From Lewinellaceae bacterium (GTDB lineage Bacteria > Bacteroidota > Bacteroidia > Chitinophagales > Saprospiraceae), in assembly GCA_016716135.1 (NCBI GenBank), contig JADJWX010000018.1, positions 1 to 64,000 on the forward strand: 64,000 bases of DNA. Reading direction: 5' to 3'. The notes under the pieces are model-generated. The model made no database searches. It was not told the DNA's origin and saw only the letters and a program-made list of their open reading frames with translations. Position numbers and translations under genes: made by a program. Shown in pieces: positions 8,990 through 17,388 of this stretch (positions within the stretch are counted from its first letter, which is position 1; each line of letters begins with the position of its first letter).

Positions 8990-9165
8990 TCATTCATTGA
9001 TAATGACGAGTTTTTCCAGAGCAGTATTTTTTCGAAATAATACCAAATCGTTAAAATCATTGGAGGGCGGTGGATTGATAAATGCGGGAGGTGTGTAATC
9101 TAATAATTCCAGCCAAAATCCGGCTACGAAACCTTCAAGATTTGAAAGTTCTGCATCGTATTCTT
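8990..9165 (-). pseudogene. orphan C-terminal protein fragment starting at a repeat
   Basis: An open frame runs from the GGGG edge of the repeat at 9166 (reading VGPAGEEYDAEL across the border) for 58 codons to a TGA at 8990. It has GFVAGFWLELLDYTPPAF and ends EKLVIINE. There is no start codon of its own after the repeat. It has the position of a toxin tip upstream of the gene at 8093, but no toxin family is recognised. Confidence 0.45.
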
Positions 9166-9259
9166 CCCCCGCTGGCCCAACCTGTTCGGAAAACTATAAA
9201 AAACCACCATCTCCTCGTGCGCGTTTTGCGGGAATTTCTGAACACTTTGGGCTAGCAGG
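9166..9259 (+). repeat. dispersed palindromic repeat, family P (form B)
   Basis: CCCCCGCTGGCCCAACCTGT at the left end and TGAACACTTTGGGCTAGCAG at the right end; same layout as the copies at 7867, 11479 and 16036. Confidence 0.85.
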
Positions 9260-9357
9260 TTGGCTGTGTAAACACGGTAGCCCATCACATCACTTTTAGG
9301 CTGCGTGGCCAGTGCAGGATAACTACTCCTGCCGCAGATGGGTAATTAATTTATCGG

Positions 9358-11088
9358 TTACCTGAGGAGGGTTACATCGCCGATTAGTTGTTCAATTTCT
9401 CCTTTCGTATTTTCAAATTCAAACAGATAGATATAAACGTCACTTGCGCAATCACGCTCTTTATATCGGCCGTCCCAACCCATATCAGGTTGGTTTGTGG
9501 GGAAATTATTTCTTTCAAAGATCAATTCTCCCCACCGACTAAATATGCGAAATGTTTTAAGTGTAGGCATACACTCCGATGCAAGTGCGTAAAAATAGTC
9601 GTTTATACCGTCGTTATTTGGCGTAAATACATTGGGCGCATACAGTTTATCACAGGGAAGCGGCTCGCAGAGACAGTCGTTATCGTCGCAGTCGACGAGG
9701 CCATCGCCATCGTCGTCAATACCGTTGTCACATAATTCCCCGAGACACGGCATTTCGCACCAGCTATTCACTGGTAAATTGGAATTCGAGCCAGATACCT
9801 GCCGGTTTTGCGTAGTTGAAATTCCCGGATATTGAATGTAAGTTATAGGTTCCGAAAAGGTGGGAATATCCGTAACCGAAATTTGCGCATCCTCAACTAA
9901 TGGGCAATCGGTACTAACCAGACCGTCGGCATGATCAACTTTAGCGAGCAATATATCCTGCTGATAACCGCTTATCAGGTAGATGTAATCATCCAATATT
10001 ACCAGCCCTTTTTCACCCCGTAAGGAAATGGCATCAGGGAACTTTTTTGCCCATTGGATTGCCCCAGTTTTATCGGTCTTAATCAAATATGTGGCTGTAG
10101 AGGTGCTTTCGGCTGTTGTGTTTACAAGCAGGACGTATCCATCCGGCACATGGATGATATTCTTTGAGATGATCTTCGGATTGCCTGCAACAGTGTACAA
10201 CCGGGTCCAATGCATCTTTCCCAAACTGTCCGTTTTACAAACAGCAAATTGACTGCTTGCCGGGTTGCTGCCATTGAAGTCGCCGTAACTGATGGTCACC
10301 ATATCGCTATCATCAAAACAAAAATCGGTTGCGTAGATCCGTGCATTATACCCATCGGGATACATTGTCATGCGTGCCCACTGAGGGTTTCCTTGCAGGT
10401 CAAAGCAACTTAGTGCGCAACGCATTTGGGAATAAGAAATCCCGTAAGTATTTCTCCCGGCCGTGTATAGTTTATTATGGCGTATTTGAGCCCGGAGTAT
10501 GCTTTCGGAACTACCGAATGAGAATGCCGTATTTATACCCGTCAACTTGCCGGTTGAGCGATCTATTTCAATAAGGTTAGCATCATCGAAACTGCCGGGT
10601 GGAGGTGAATCATTATAGGAGCAAACGCTTAGGAAGTTACCGCCCAGGCTTTTTTCCACAATGGTATACAGGTAACTGATTGACTGCCCCGGGTATTGAC
10701 CGACCCACAATATTTGTTTGGTTTCAGGGTCGAAACGAAAGAAAAAGCCGGTGGAAATTGGGGTTTCGAATATGCCGACACCAACCAACATGCCATCACT
10801 GTCTTCCATAAATCCAGTAACCCGTTCGTCCATACCGCTTGTCAATTTTACGGTGTATGACCACAGGATCATACCATCCGGTGTCATTTTAAACAGCAGG
10901 GTGCCGTTTTCCCTGAACCCGCAGCCGTACAGGTTGCCATCTTCCGATGGAATCAGATTGCATCCTCCTTCGCGCAAAGCAGGATGCCCAGCAGTTTTGA
11001 TCCAGGTTTCCTGACAATCTGCGGGCATTTGAGCGAATCCCTGGAGCACTCGGATAACGAGAATGAAGGTAAATACTGACGGTTTCAT
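9358..11088 (-). CDS. large secreted protein with type B (CHU_C) T9SS sorting domain
   Basis: 576 residues. Signal peptide at residues 1-19, then a beta-propeller-like region of repeated short blades (for example YGCGFRENGTLLFKMTPDG). A calcium-binding DNGIDDDGDGLVDCDDNDC segment follows near residue 455. The last 90 or so residues form the gliding-motility C-terminal domain: APNVFTPNNDGINDYFY, then FRIFSRWGELIFE and GWDGRYKERDCASDVYIYLF. This tail directs export by the type IX secretion system and cell-surface attachment or release. The biological role of the propeller is unknown; adhesion or extracellular binding is possible. Confidence 0.85.
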   Translation of the reverse strand: MKPSVFTFILVIRVLQGFAQMPADCQETWIKTAGHPALREGGCNLIPSEDGNLYGCGFRENGTLLFKMTPDGMILWSYTVKLTSGMDERVTGFMEDSDGMLVGVGIFETPISTGFFFRFDPETKQILWVGQYPGQSISYLYTIVEKSLGGNFLSVCSYNDSPPPGSFDDANLIEIDRSTGKLTGINTAFSFGSSESILRAQIRHNKLYTAGRNTYGISYSQMRCALSCFDLQGNPQWARMTMYPDGYNARIYATDFCFDDSDMVTISYGDFNGSNPASSQFAVCKTDSLGKMHWTRLYTVAGNPKIISKNIIHVPDGYVLLVNTTAESTSTATYLIKTDKTGAIQWAKKFPDAISLRGEKGLVILDDYIYLISGYQQDILLAKVDHADGLVSTDCPLVEDAQISVTDIPTFSEPITYIQYPGISTTQNRQVSGSNSNLPVNSWCEMPCLGELCDNGIDDDGDGLVDCDDNDCLCEPLPCDKLYAPNVFTPNNDGINDYFYALASECMPTLKTFRIFSRWGELIFERNNFPTNQPDMGWDGRYKERDCASDVYIYLFEFENTKGEIEQLIGDVTLLR

Positions 11089-11356
11089 GTGTCGGATCAG
11101 TTTACAGTTTAAACGATTTTATCATTGATGATAAGAGAATGAACCTCTGTCAGGTCAAAGATAGCCGGGTATGGGCTTAAAATTTATAACAGTTTTGGGT
11201 GAGTATTCCGTAGACTTAAAATTATAGTTTGGGCAGCTCAATTTTTTATAAAACTAGGAGTCAAATCTGAGTGTGACTCAGAACGTAATATCAAATGTGT
11301 TACGAAATAAATCGATGCAGGTCCGGCCTGACCTGTTTTTGCTGAAAGCGGCGATC

Positions 11357-11402
11357 TGTGACCAAGATCACGGACTCCCAGTGCCGCCACCCGGTACCTT
11401 TG
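11357..11402 (+). promoter_or_regulatory. Crp-type operator plus -7 element of a truncated porin copy
   Basis: TGTGA-CCAAGA-TCACG at 11357-11372 is centred 34 bp upstream of TACCTTTG (11395-11402). The stretch from here to 11479 is a diverged duplicate of the porin promoter and start at 23943-24060. The operator here is more symmetric than in the porin copy. It now drives only a gene fragment. Confidence 0.55.
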
Positions 11403-11420
11403 CAGTTCAACGCATCTGTT

Positions 11421-11479
11421 ATGGTGAAAACACAACATGTCCGGGCCGGCCTTCCGCTAGCCGTTCTTTTGCTGCTTGC
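11421..11479 (+). pseudogene. 5' fragment of a porin gene cut at a repeat
   Basis: Starts MVKTQHVRAGLPLAVLLLLA, matching the signal peptide of the porin at 24007 (MVKTQLFRPAFPLAVLMLLA). Similarity, including about 60 bp of promoter, stops exactly where the family P repeat at 11479 begins. A truncated duplicate of a gene present elsewhere in the window. Confidence 0.7.
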
Positions 11480-11573
11480 CCCCGCTGGCCCAACCTGTTC
11501 GGAAAACTACAAAAAAACCACAAACTGCTCGTGCGCGTTTTGGGTAAATTTCTGAATACGTTGGGCCGGTCGG
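11479..11573 (+). repeat. dispersed palindromic repeat, family P (form B)
   Basis: CCCCCGCTGGCCCAACCTGT to AATACGTTGGGCCGGTCGGG. Joins the porin gene fragment (11421) to the 3' end of the ELWxxDGT gene (11584). Confidence 0.85.
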
Positions 11574-11583
11574 GCACGACGCA

Positions 11584-13272
11584 TTATTTCAGGATAAAAA
11601 CTTTTTTAATTCCGTTTCTATTAGACTGCATTTCCAATACCCGGACAAAATATGCCCCGGACGGTAAGGCCGATAGATCGATTGCTTGTGAGACTCCGGC
11701 CAGGGTACGAGATGTACGCAGTTGCCCCGTCAAATCATGTACCTCCAGGCGATAACTGCCGGATTGTATTAGGTGTCGATCAAGCACCAGATTGAAGATG
11801 CCTGTGTTGGAAACCGTCGGATTCAGTTCGAATGGCAGGCTGCTCTCCGGTGCTTTTGTGCCAACAGAACTCAGGTCGTATTTCCAGAGTTCGCGTCCGG
11901 TAGCGTTAGTTTGTGCGAAGAAAAACAGCGTGTTGCCGATGAGCCGGTAATGGGATGGTATGGACTCCGTTGATCCCGATGCGACGTCGGCAAATAACAT
12001 CGTGCCATCCGGCGTGCCGTCGCTGATCCAAAGTTCGCGCCCCGTGACGCCATCTTCGGCTGTGAAAAACAGCTTGTTTTGAAACACAATAAAATCAGAA
12101 TCGAAACTGCGAAAGCTACCAAATGTGCCGGGCAGGATGTCTTTCAGCAGCACAGTGCCGGCACTGGTACCATCGGTGATCCAGAGTTCGTAGCCGGTGC
12201 TGCCGTCGTTTGCCTTGAACAATACGGAGCCATTCACAGCGCCAAAAATTTGAATGCCGCTGCCACTGGCGCCGGGATTAATATCCGCCAGCAGCATGGT
12301 GCCGGCTTCCGTGCCGTCGGTAATCCAGAGTTCTTCGCCGGTAGCGCCGTCATTGGCCACAAAAATCAGGTCGGAACCCAGCCAGGCGGAGTTGTTTAAT
12401 GGTTTACCCGAAGCGCCGTTGCCCGAACCCGGATTGATGTCTTTCACTATGACTGTGCCCGGCTCGGTACCGTCGGACTTCCAAAGTTCCTTGCCGGTAG
12501 CATTGTCGCTTTTGGCCCAAAAGTAGAGCGCGTCGGGCCCAATTACCAATCCGTCGATACCGCTATCGCCAACCGAAAAGGAGAGTGTCGGGTTGATATT
12601 TTTTACCGGCCGGGTACCCGCCTCCGTGCCGTCGGTGACCCAGAGTTCGCGGCCCCAATTGGCCGAATCGCACACGAAGTACAGCTTGTCCTGGAATACC
12701 GTAAGCAAGTAAGGGTTACTGTCAGTGCCGCCCGGATCAATATCTTTGACCAGCATGGCGCCGGCTGAATCGCCTTCCGTCACCCAAAGTTCCTGGCCGG
12801 TGCCGGGGGTGAGCGAACGGAAATACAATTTGTCCTGGTACACCGCCATGGGCAGGGGCTGAAAATACTGGGCGCCGTCGCAAGTGCCCGGGCAGGCATC
12901 GGTAAGTAGCACGGCCCCCTCGGCATCGTCGGTCCGCCAGAGCTCCGTTTCATGTGTCGTATCCCGCGCAGTGAAGTACAATTGGTTTTTGTAGGCTGCG
13001 TAAAGTTGTTGCGGGCCGTCCTGGGATTTGCCGGGGAAAATATCCCGCACCATCACGGTGCCCGCAGCTGTGCCGTCGGATTTCCACAACTCAAAACCGT
13101 GTACATCGTCGTTAGCCATGAAATAGAGGTAATTTCCTGCTACTGCCGATTTTTCCAGGGATAGAAAAACGGAAGAGCCCAAGCCGGGTTGAATGTTTTT
13201 TACCAGGGTGGGCTGGGCGAAGAGGGAGCTTGATAGGAAGAGGAAGTAAAGGATTGGGTTGAGTTTTGTCAT
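11584..13272 (-). CDS. secreted ELWxxDGT-repeat protein with T9SS type A sorting domain
   Basis: 562 residues. Signal peptide at residues 1-19 (MTKLNPILYFLFLSSSLFAQ). Residues 60-470 hold about eight ELWxxDGT repeats (ELWKSDGTAAGTVMVRD, ELWVTDGTEAGTRPVKN, ELWITDGTSAGTVLLKD and others), spaced about 48-60 residues apart, predicted beta-propeller blades. The C-terminal 80 residues are a type A secretion domain ending RNGIKKVFILK. A surface or extracellular protein of unknown ligand. Its 5' end is duplicated as a fragment at 15228-15369. Confidence 0.87.
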   Translation of the reverse strand: MTKLNPILYFLFLSSSLFAQPTLVKNIQPGLGSSVFLSLEKSAVAGNYLYFMANDDVHGFELWKSDGTAAGTVMVRDIFPGKSQDGPQQLYAAYKNQLYFTARDTTHETELWRTDDAEGAVLLTDACPGTCDGAQYFQPLPMAVYQDKLYFRSLTPGTGQELWVTEGDSAGAMLVKDIDPGGTDSNPYLLTVFQDKLYFVCDSANWGRELWVTDGTEAGTRPVKNINPTLSFSVGDSGIDGLVIGPDALYFWAKSDNATGKELWKSDGTEPGTVIVKDINPGSGNGASGKPLNNSAWLGSDLIFVANDGATGEELWITDGTEAGTMLLADINPGASGSGIQIFGAVNGSVLFKANDGSTGYELWITDGTSAGTVLLKDILPGTFGSFRSFDSDFIVFQNKLFFTAEDGVTGRELWISDGTPDGTMLFADVASGSTESIPSHYRLIGNTLFFFAQTNATGRELWKYDLSSVGTKAPESSLPFELNPTVSNTGIFNLVLDRHLIQSGSYRLEVHDLTGQLRTSRTLAGVSQAIDLSALPSGAYFVRVLEMQSNRNGIKKVFILK

Positions 13273-13365
13273 TTGATGAAATGTTATTGTATAAATTTTA
13301 TGATTAATAGAATGAAAAATAAATATTGAAAATGCATAAAAATAAAGTTCAATAAAGAGATATTT

Positions 13366-13560
13366 TTATCCTGAAGGCGTTCCAACGTTGTAGGCAAAAT
13401 AAAATATTATAAATTCAATTAGCCAAAATAGAATAAATTCAAATAAAACAATAAATACAAGTAGGCCAATTATCGCTTTAGACCTAAGTCTAAGGTTAGT
13501 AAAGTAATAGACTAGTCCAATAATGAATATTAAAAATAATGGCTGTGACAACTTGGACAA
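13366..13560 (-). CDS. small membrane protein, possibly degenerate immunity protein
   Basis: 64 residues from a TTG start, with two strongly hydrophobic segments (LFLIFIIGLVYYF and LLVFIVLFEFILFWLIEF). In frame upstream, coding-like sequence is interrupted by a TGA 9 codons before the start, so the gene may be shortened. AT-rich and downstream of the toxin/immunity pair at 13662-14793. Reality as a gene is uncertain. Confidence 0.35.
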   Translation of the reverse strand: MSKLSQPLFLIFIIGLVYYFTNLRLRSKAIIGLLVFIVLFEFILFWLIEFIIFYFAYNVGTPSG

Positions 13561-13661
13561 AGGATCATTTTCTTTATGGTTTGATCACTTTAAGATAATG
13601 ACCTTTACCAAATTGTCCTTTTTAACCTACCCCAGCCTTACATTAGATACACCGTCTAGGG

Positions 13662-14144
13662 TTAGCCTCCATGAGTATAGTGGATTAATTTCCAGCCGCT
13701 ATTAACTGGGACTGCTTGTTCAATTGATAGTGGCATATATAATTTTGATTTTGAGGTTCCTTTGTATAATACGTAGTTATCCTTATTGTGCTTAAAATCT
13801 ATCCGTACGAAACTATCAATACAGACAAAATAATAACAATCTAAAGTTTTAAATTTTTGAACAAAAAAAATGCTAATGGGATCTATTCTAAAATTCTTTT
13901 CAATAATTGGACTAGGGTTAAGTTTTACAACTGCGAAGTCTTTATTTTGATCAAATCTGCGTATTTCAAAACTAGATTTCTTACCTTTCCTAAAGGGGGT
14001 TATTTGATAGTTGCAAAATAATTTCATCCCGTAGTTTTTGAAATGAGATATTTTTTTATCAACAACTTCATTTATACTATCTGTGCCATTACAAGATAAA
14101 TAAGCTATTCCAAGAGTTATCAATATTAACCGCGTTGAAATCAT
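13662..14144 (-). CDS. candidate lipoprotein immunity partner of the Ntox44-like toxin
   Basis: 160 residues. N-terminal signal with a lipobox-like LSC at residues 16-18 (LGIAYLSCNG), so probably a periplasm- or surface-anchored lipoprotein. The rest is a charged, beta-rich domain without recognised family. The ATG is 8 bp after the stop of the toxin fragment at 14153 on the same strand, as expected for the cognate immunity gene. A lipoprotein immunity partner would fit a toxin acting in the periplasm, and Ntox44 is a predicted RNase or peptidase-type toxin, so the compartment is unclear. Confidence 0.55.
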   Translation of the reverse strand: MISTRLILITLGIAYLSCNGTDSINEVVDKKISHFKNYGMKLFCNYQITPFRKGKKSSFEIRRFDQNKDFAVVKLNPSPIIEKNFRIDPISIFFVQKFKTLDCYYFVCIDSFVRIDFKHNKDNYVLYKGTSKSKLYMPLSIEQAVPVNSGWKLIHYTHGG

Positions 14145-14152
14145 ATTATCAA

Positions 14153-14793
14153 TTAGTTTTTAAATATCGTTGCACGACCGCCATAAATAGTCTTCCAATT
14201 CATTTCTTTTGCATATTTCCGCCCCAGTTGAATTGACCATTGATCATCATCTGAATCCCAGCTCCCTGTATCATCTAAATTATTTAAATGTGCTCCTGTC
14301 AATGCAAGCCACTGGGGAACGCCCATAATATAAGTTGCGGCTCCCCATAAGAAATTCCCCATATTTCGGAAATTATGAGCTACTACATTTTCACCATCAT
14401 CTGTAATGAATAGGTAGTTATCTCTATCTGCAAAGAATGCTTTTGTTGAAAAGTCAAATGGCGCTTCCCAGCCAGAGCTTCCTGTCCATAAATAATAGGA
14501 CTGGGATACCCAAAGAACCGAAAATGCCTTAACTTCAGGATCAAAAGCTTTGCTTGCTGCGAGCTGTGAAAAAATCATATCCTTGTTCATTGCCATAACC
14601 TTATTAGTATATGGCTCGTCTGTTCCTGGATAGAGTGGAGGCTCACCGTCTACAATTGAATCTGTTGTTAACGTTCTAGGCGTAATGCTCATATCTGCAA
14701 AAGAAAATGGATAGTTACAACCTTCACCACACCTATATAACCAAACTCCGTATGGCCCCCCTTCTCCAAGCTCTTTATGAGTAAAAAGACCTT
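14153..14793 (-). pseudogene. polymorphic toxin type 44 (Ntox44-like) C-terminal domain without N-terminal part
   Basis: The open frame enters from the repeat at 14796 (reading FEQVGPAGEGLFTHKE across the border) and runs about 213 codons to a TAA at 14153. The core has AFFADRDNYLFITDDG, HNFRNMGNFLWGAATY and WDSDDDQWSIQLGRKYA, the GN-x(n)-G and D-DQ pattern of polymorphic toxin type 44. No signal peptide, Rhs or other delivery domain is present. The toxin domain itself looks intact, so it could be expressed if a start exists within the repeat (an ATG at 14878 is available) or be an orphan tip used for recombination. Family call from memory of motifs. Confidence 0.5.
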
Positions 14794-14795
14794 CC

Positions 14796-14887
14796 CCCGC
14801 TGGCCCAACCTGTTCGAAAACTACAAAAAACCACAATCTGCTCGTGAGCGTTTGCAACGCGACACGTGCCGTAATCAAGTCTCCGAC
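14796..14887 (+). repeat. dispersed palindromic repeat, family P (form A)
   Basis: CCCGCTGGCCCAACCTGTTC at the left end and CGTAATCAAGTCTCCGAC at the right; reverse complement of the copy at 15048, with which it forms a 350-bp inverted pair. Confidence 0.85.
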
Positions 14888-15047
14888 TTAAGATAAAAGC
14901 CATTAAACATAGCCCAATACGCCACAATTCCACCCGAGGTCGGCACAAAGCGGCCGATAAAATTCACGTCCCTATGTTAGTCCAGGATTTTGGACCGGCT
15001 CATCTTGTTTTAGTTTTTGGCGTTGGGTAGTTATTTTTTTACCAGAA

Positions 15048-15140
15048 GTCGGAGACTTGATTACGGCACGTGTCGCGTTGCAAACGCTCACGAGCAGATT
15101 GTGGTTTTTTGTAGTTTTCGAATACTTTGAGCCAGCAGGG
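15048..15140 (-). repeat. dispersed palindromic repeat, family P (form A)
   Basis: GTCGGAGACTTGATTACGGC to TTTGAGCCAGCAGGG. Directly followed by a second copy in the same orientation (15141-15226). Confidence 0.85.
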
Positions 15141-15226
15141 GACTTGTTTACGCCGCGCGTCGCATTGCAAATGCTCGCGAGCGGATTGTGGTTTTTATAG
15201 TTTTTGAACACTTTGGGCCAGCAGGG
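15141..15226 (-). repeat. dispersed palindromic repeat, family P (form A), tandem second copy
   Basis: GACTTGTTTACGCCGCGCGT to TTTGGGCCAGCAGGG, nearly identical to 4513-4604 over its whole length. Its right edge is fused to the ELWxxDGT gene fragment at 15228. Confidence 0.85.
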
Positions 15227-15227
15227 G

Positions 15228-15369
15228 GATTTCCTGCTACCGCCGATTTTTCCAGGGAAAGAAAAACGGAAGAGCCCAAGCCGGGTTGAATGTCTTTTAC
15301 CTGGGTGGGCTGGGCGGAGAGGCCGGTTGTTAAGAGTAATAGGCAGATATTTAGTATGTGTATTGTCAT
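15228..15369 (-). pseudogene. 5' fragment of an ELWxxDGT protein gene cut at a repeat
   Basis: 47 codons: a signal peptide (MTIHILNICLLLLTTGLSAQ) followed by DIQPGLGSSVFLSLEKSAVA, matching the start of the intact gene at 11584-13272. Similarity ends at AVAGN exactly where the repeat begins. The signal peptides differ more than the mature part, so the source was a paralogue rather than a recent copy. Confidence 0.8.
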
Positions 15370-15617
15370 TTTTGGAAAATGTATTAAATAGATTGGTGCT
15401 GCAATGGTTCGCGAAGAATTTTCAATTGTTTACTATTGGTAGGGCATTTTTGACAAAGTCGGTATTGACCGCAATCCTGCGAAAATTAAACAGTCAATCT
15501 AATCTTGCCCCTAAACAATTTAATTTTAAAGTAGATTTAAAATTTGAACTCTTCACAAAGTATTGCATATGAATACTAAATATCTCTAATTTCAGAAAAC
15601 ACTACGCTAAAAGTGTT

Positions 15618-15911
15618 TTATCCTGGGAGGGAGTTATTCTTAAAGTTAAAATATAGCATTAAGTATATTATTAAAAAAGCCAATAAAAATTCTACAGACA
15701 TGATGGTTATTCCGGATTTACAATCAATTGTTTTTTTAAATTTAAAGTAACGATAATAAAAACTCAAAAGCCCAAATAAAAAAACGACAAATAATAATAA
15801 TGGGCCAGCATCGTCCTTAATTGTAAGACTATCTTTTTTTACAATTACAAACCCAATATATACAATAGGCCCAATATGCCATAATTGATATATCACATAA
15901 AATAGTTTCAT
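15618..15911 (-). CDS. small three-helix membrane protein, candidate immunity protein
   Basis: 97 residues with three hydrophobic segments (around residues 3-23, 38-55 and 70-88; for example LLLFVVFLFGLLSFYY). AT-rich. It follows a toxin-tip-like fragment (15925-16035) by 13 bp on the same strand, which gives the repeat, fragment, small gene order seen at 7005 and 13662. Membrane immunity proteins of this size protect against pore-forming toxins, but no family is recognised. Confidence 0.5.
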   Translation of the reverse strand: MKLFYVIYQLWHIGPIVYIGFVIVKKDSLTIKDDAGPLLLFVVFLFGLLSFYYRYFKFKKTIDCKSGITIMSVEFLLAFLIIYLMLYFNFKNNSLPG

Positions 15912-15924
15912 GGCTCTTGCTGTC

Positions 15925-16035
15925 TTAATTATTCAAGTTTTTTACAAATGACTCAAGTAGATCCTTGGGTATCCCAGGTTTCATTGATACAGTTAGAATT
16001 GTACCTGATGCACAAAGCAGGGTATTGATAAGCAG
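15925..16035 (-). pseudogene. very short orphan C-terminal fragment starting at a repeat
   Basis: Reads VGPAGLLINTLLCASG across the repeat border, continues KPGIPKDLLESFVKNLNN and stops at 15925. About 35 codons with no start of its own after the repeat. Same reading phase relative to the repeat as the fragments at 8990 and 14153. Confidence 0.4.
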
Positions 16036-16129
16036 CCCCGCTGGCCCAACCTGTTCGGAAAACTACAAAAAAACCACCATCTGCTCGTTAGCGTTTTGGG
16101 TGAATTTCTGAACAGGTTGGGCCAGCAGG
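16036..16129 (+). repeat. dispersed palindromic repeat, family P (form B), most symmetric copy
   Basis: Arms CCCGCTGGCCCAACCTGTTC and GAACAGGTTGGGCCAGCAGG are complementary over about 25 bp with two mismatches; loop of about 44 bases with ACCATCTGCTCGTTAGCG. Right boundary of the repeat-rich region. Confidence 0.88.
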
Positions 16130-16320
16130 TCTTTCTTGTCGCTTCAGGCGTGGTACTATCCCCCATTCTGCACCGTTTTTTCCACAAAATGCACCTGGAT
16201 ACCGCATCCTGACGATCCCGTTCCAGGCCATCGGCACTGGCGGTGGAATTTGCAGAAACATGCACCATTTTACAGGGTTCGGGCATACTTTTGACAACCC
16301 AAGTTTAACTTTTTCAGATT

Positions 16321-17388
16321 ATGCCTGCACTATCCGCACAGCATCTTTCCGCCAGCCTCCAAACCGAAGTGGACGCCGCTTTTCTCTACAAAAAAATAGC
16401 CGAAGCAGAAACCGAACCCGCGATCGCCCGGGTTTTTGAGCAACTCGCCGAAATCGAAAGCGGCCATGCCGCAAAAATGCTGGAACACCTGGCCCGGCAG
16501 GATAGCAGCCTGCGCTTACCTCCACCCTCCTGGCGCGCCCGGGTGCTCAACCGCATCGGAAAAATTTTCGGCTACGATTATATCATCGGTGTACTCATGG
16601 ACACCGAGAAAAGTATCGCACAAGCCACCATCCAACAAAAAACAAAAAGCAACATCCCGGTCAAAGGCGACGAGGGCAACCACGTCCGCATCTTGCAGGC
16701 CCTGCTCAACAACCGGCAAAAAGTATCCGGTGAGCAGCTGTCGCGCATCGAAGGGCGGCACAAGACCGTCGGGGGCAATGCCCTGCGCGCCGCAGTGCTC
16801 GGCGCCAACGACGGCCTGGTGTCCAACCTCAGCCTGGTCATGGGGGTGGCCGGCGCTACCAGTGGCCAACAGGAAATTTTGCTGGCCGGCTCGGCGGGCC
16901 TCCTCGCCGGTGCGCTCTCCATGGCGCTGGAAATGGCCGAACTCGTCGCCAACCCGGAAGGCGAGCAAAAAGAAATTGCCCTCATCTATATCGCCAAGGG
17001 CATTCCCGAAACCCAGGCGCACAACATGGCCGCTAGCCTGATGCAGGACACCGACCAGGCCCACGCCCTGCTCATCAAGGAAGAACTGGGCATCAACCCC
17101 GAGGAGCTCAAAAGTTCGGCCTGGGAAGCCGCCATCACCTCGTTCGTCCTGTTCGCTGTCGGGGCAATCATCCCGCTGGCGCCTTTTTTCTGGGGCGGCG
17201 GCGCCACAGCCATTCTCAGCAGCGTGGTGTTCAGCACCTTGGGATTGTTCCTGATCGGTTCGGCCATTACCCTGTTCACCGGAAAAAGTGTGTGGTATTC
17301 CGGCATGCGCCAGGTGATCTTCGGCTTGCTGGCTGCTGCCGTCACGTTTGGGATCGGAAGCCTGATCGGGGTGTCTATTGCCGGTTAA
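16321..17388 (+). CDS. MbfA-like membrane-bound ferritin/VIT1-CCC1 family transporter
   Basis: 355 residues. An N-terminal rubrerythrin/ferritin-like helical domain (about 1-140) holds the Glu/His pattern of a di-iron site (LQTEVDAAFLYKKIAEAE, then EIESGHAAKMLEHL). The C-terminal VIT1/CCC1 domain (about 150-355) has the family motif GANDGLVSNLSLVMG and four to five membrane segments, including AAITSFVLFAVGAIIPLAPF. MbfA proteins export iron or manganese and lower oxidative stress. Placed between the accessory block and the second efflux locus. No iron-box was recognised upstream. Confidence 0.88.
   Translation: MPALSAQHLSASLQTEVDAAFLYKKIAEAETEPAIARVFEQLAEIESGHAAKMLEHLARQDSSLRLPPPSWRARVLNRIGKIFGYDYIIGVLMDTEKSIAQATIQQKTKSNIPVKGDEGNHVRILQALLNNRQKVSGEQLSRIEGRHKTVGGNALRAAVLGANDGLVSNLSLVMGVAGATSGQQEILLAGSAGLLAGALSMALEMAELVANPEGEQKEIALIYIAKGIPETQAHNMAASLMQDTDQAHALLIKEELGINPEELKSSAWEAAITSFVLFAVGAIIPLAPFFWGGGATAILSSVVFSTLGLFLIGSAITLFTGKSVWYSGMRQVIFGLLAAAVTFGIGSLIGVSIAG

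Noticed and set aside
4513..16129. Insertion sequence or transposon with its own transposase
   Set aside because: No transposase, integrase or recombinase motif was found in this region or elsewhere in the window; repeats may be moved by enzymes encoded elsewhere.
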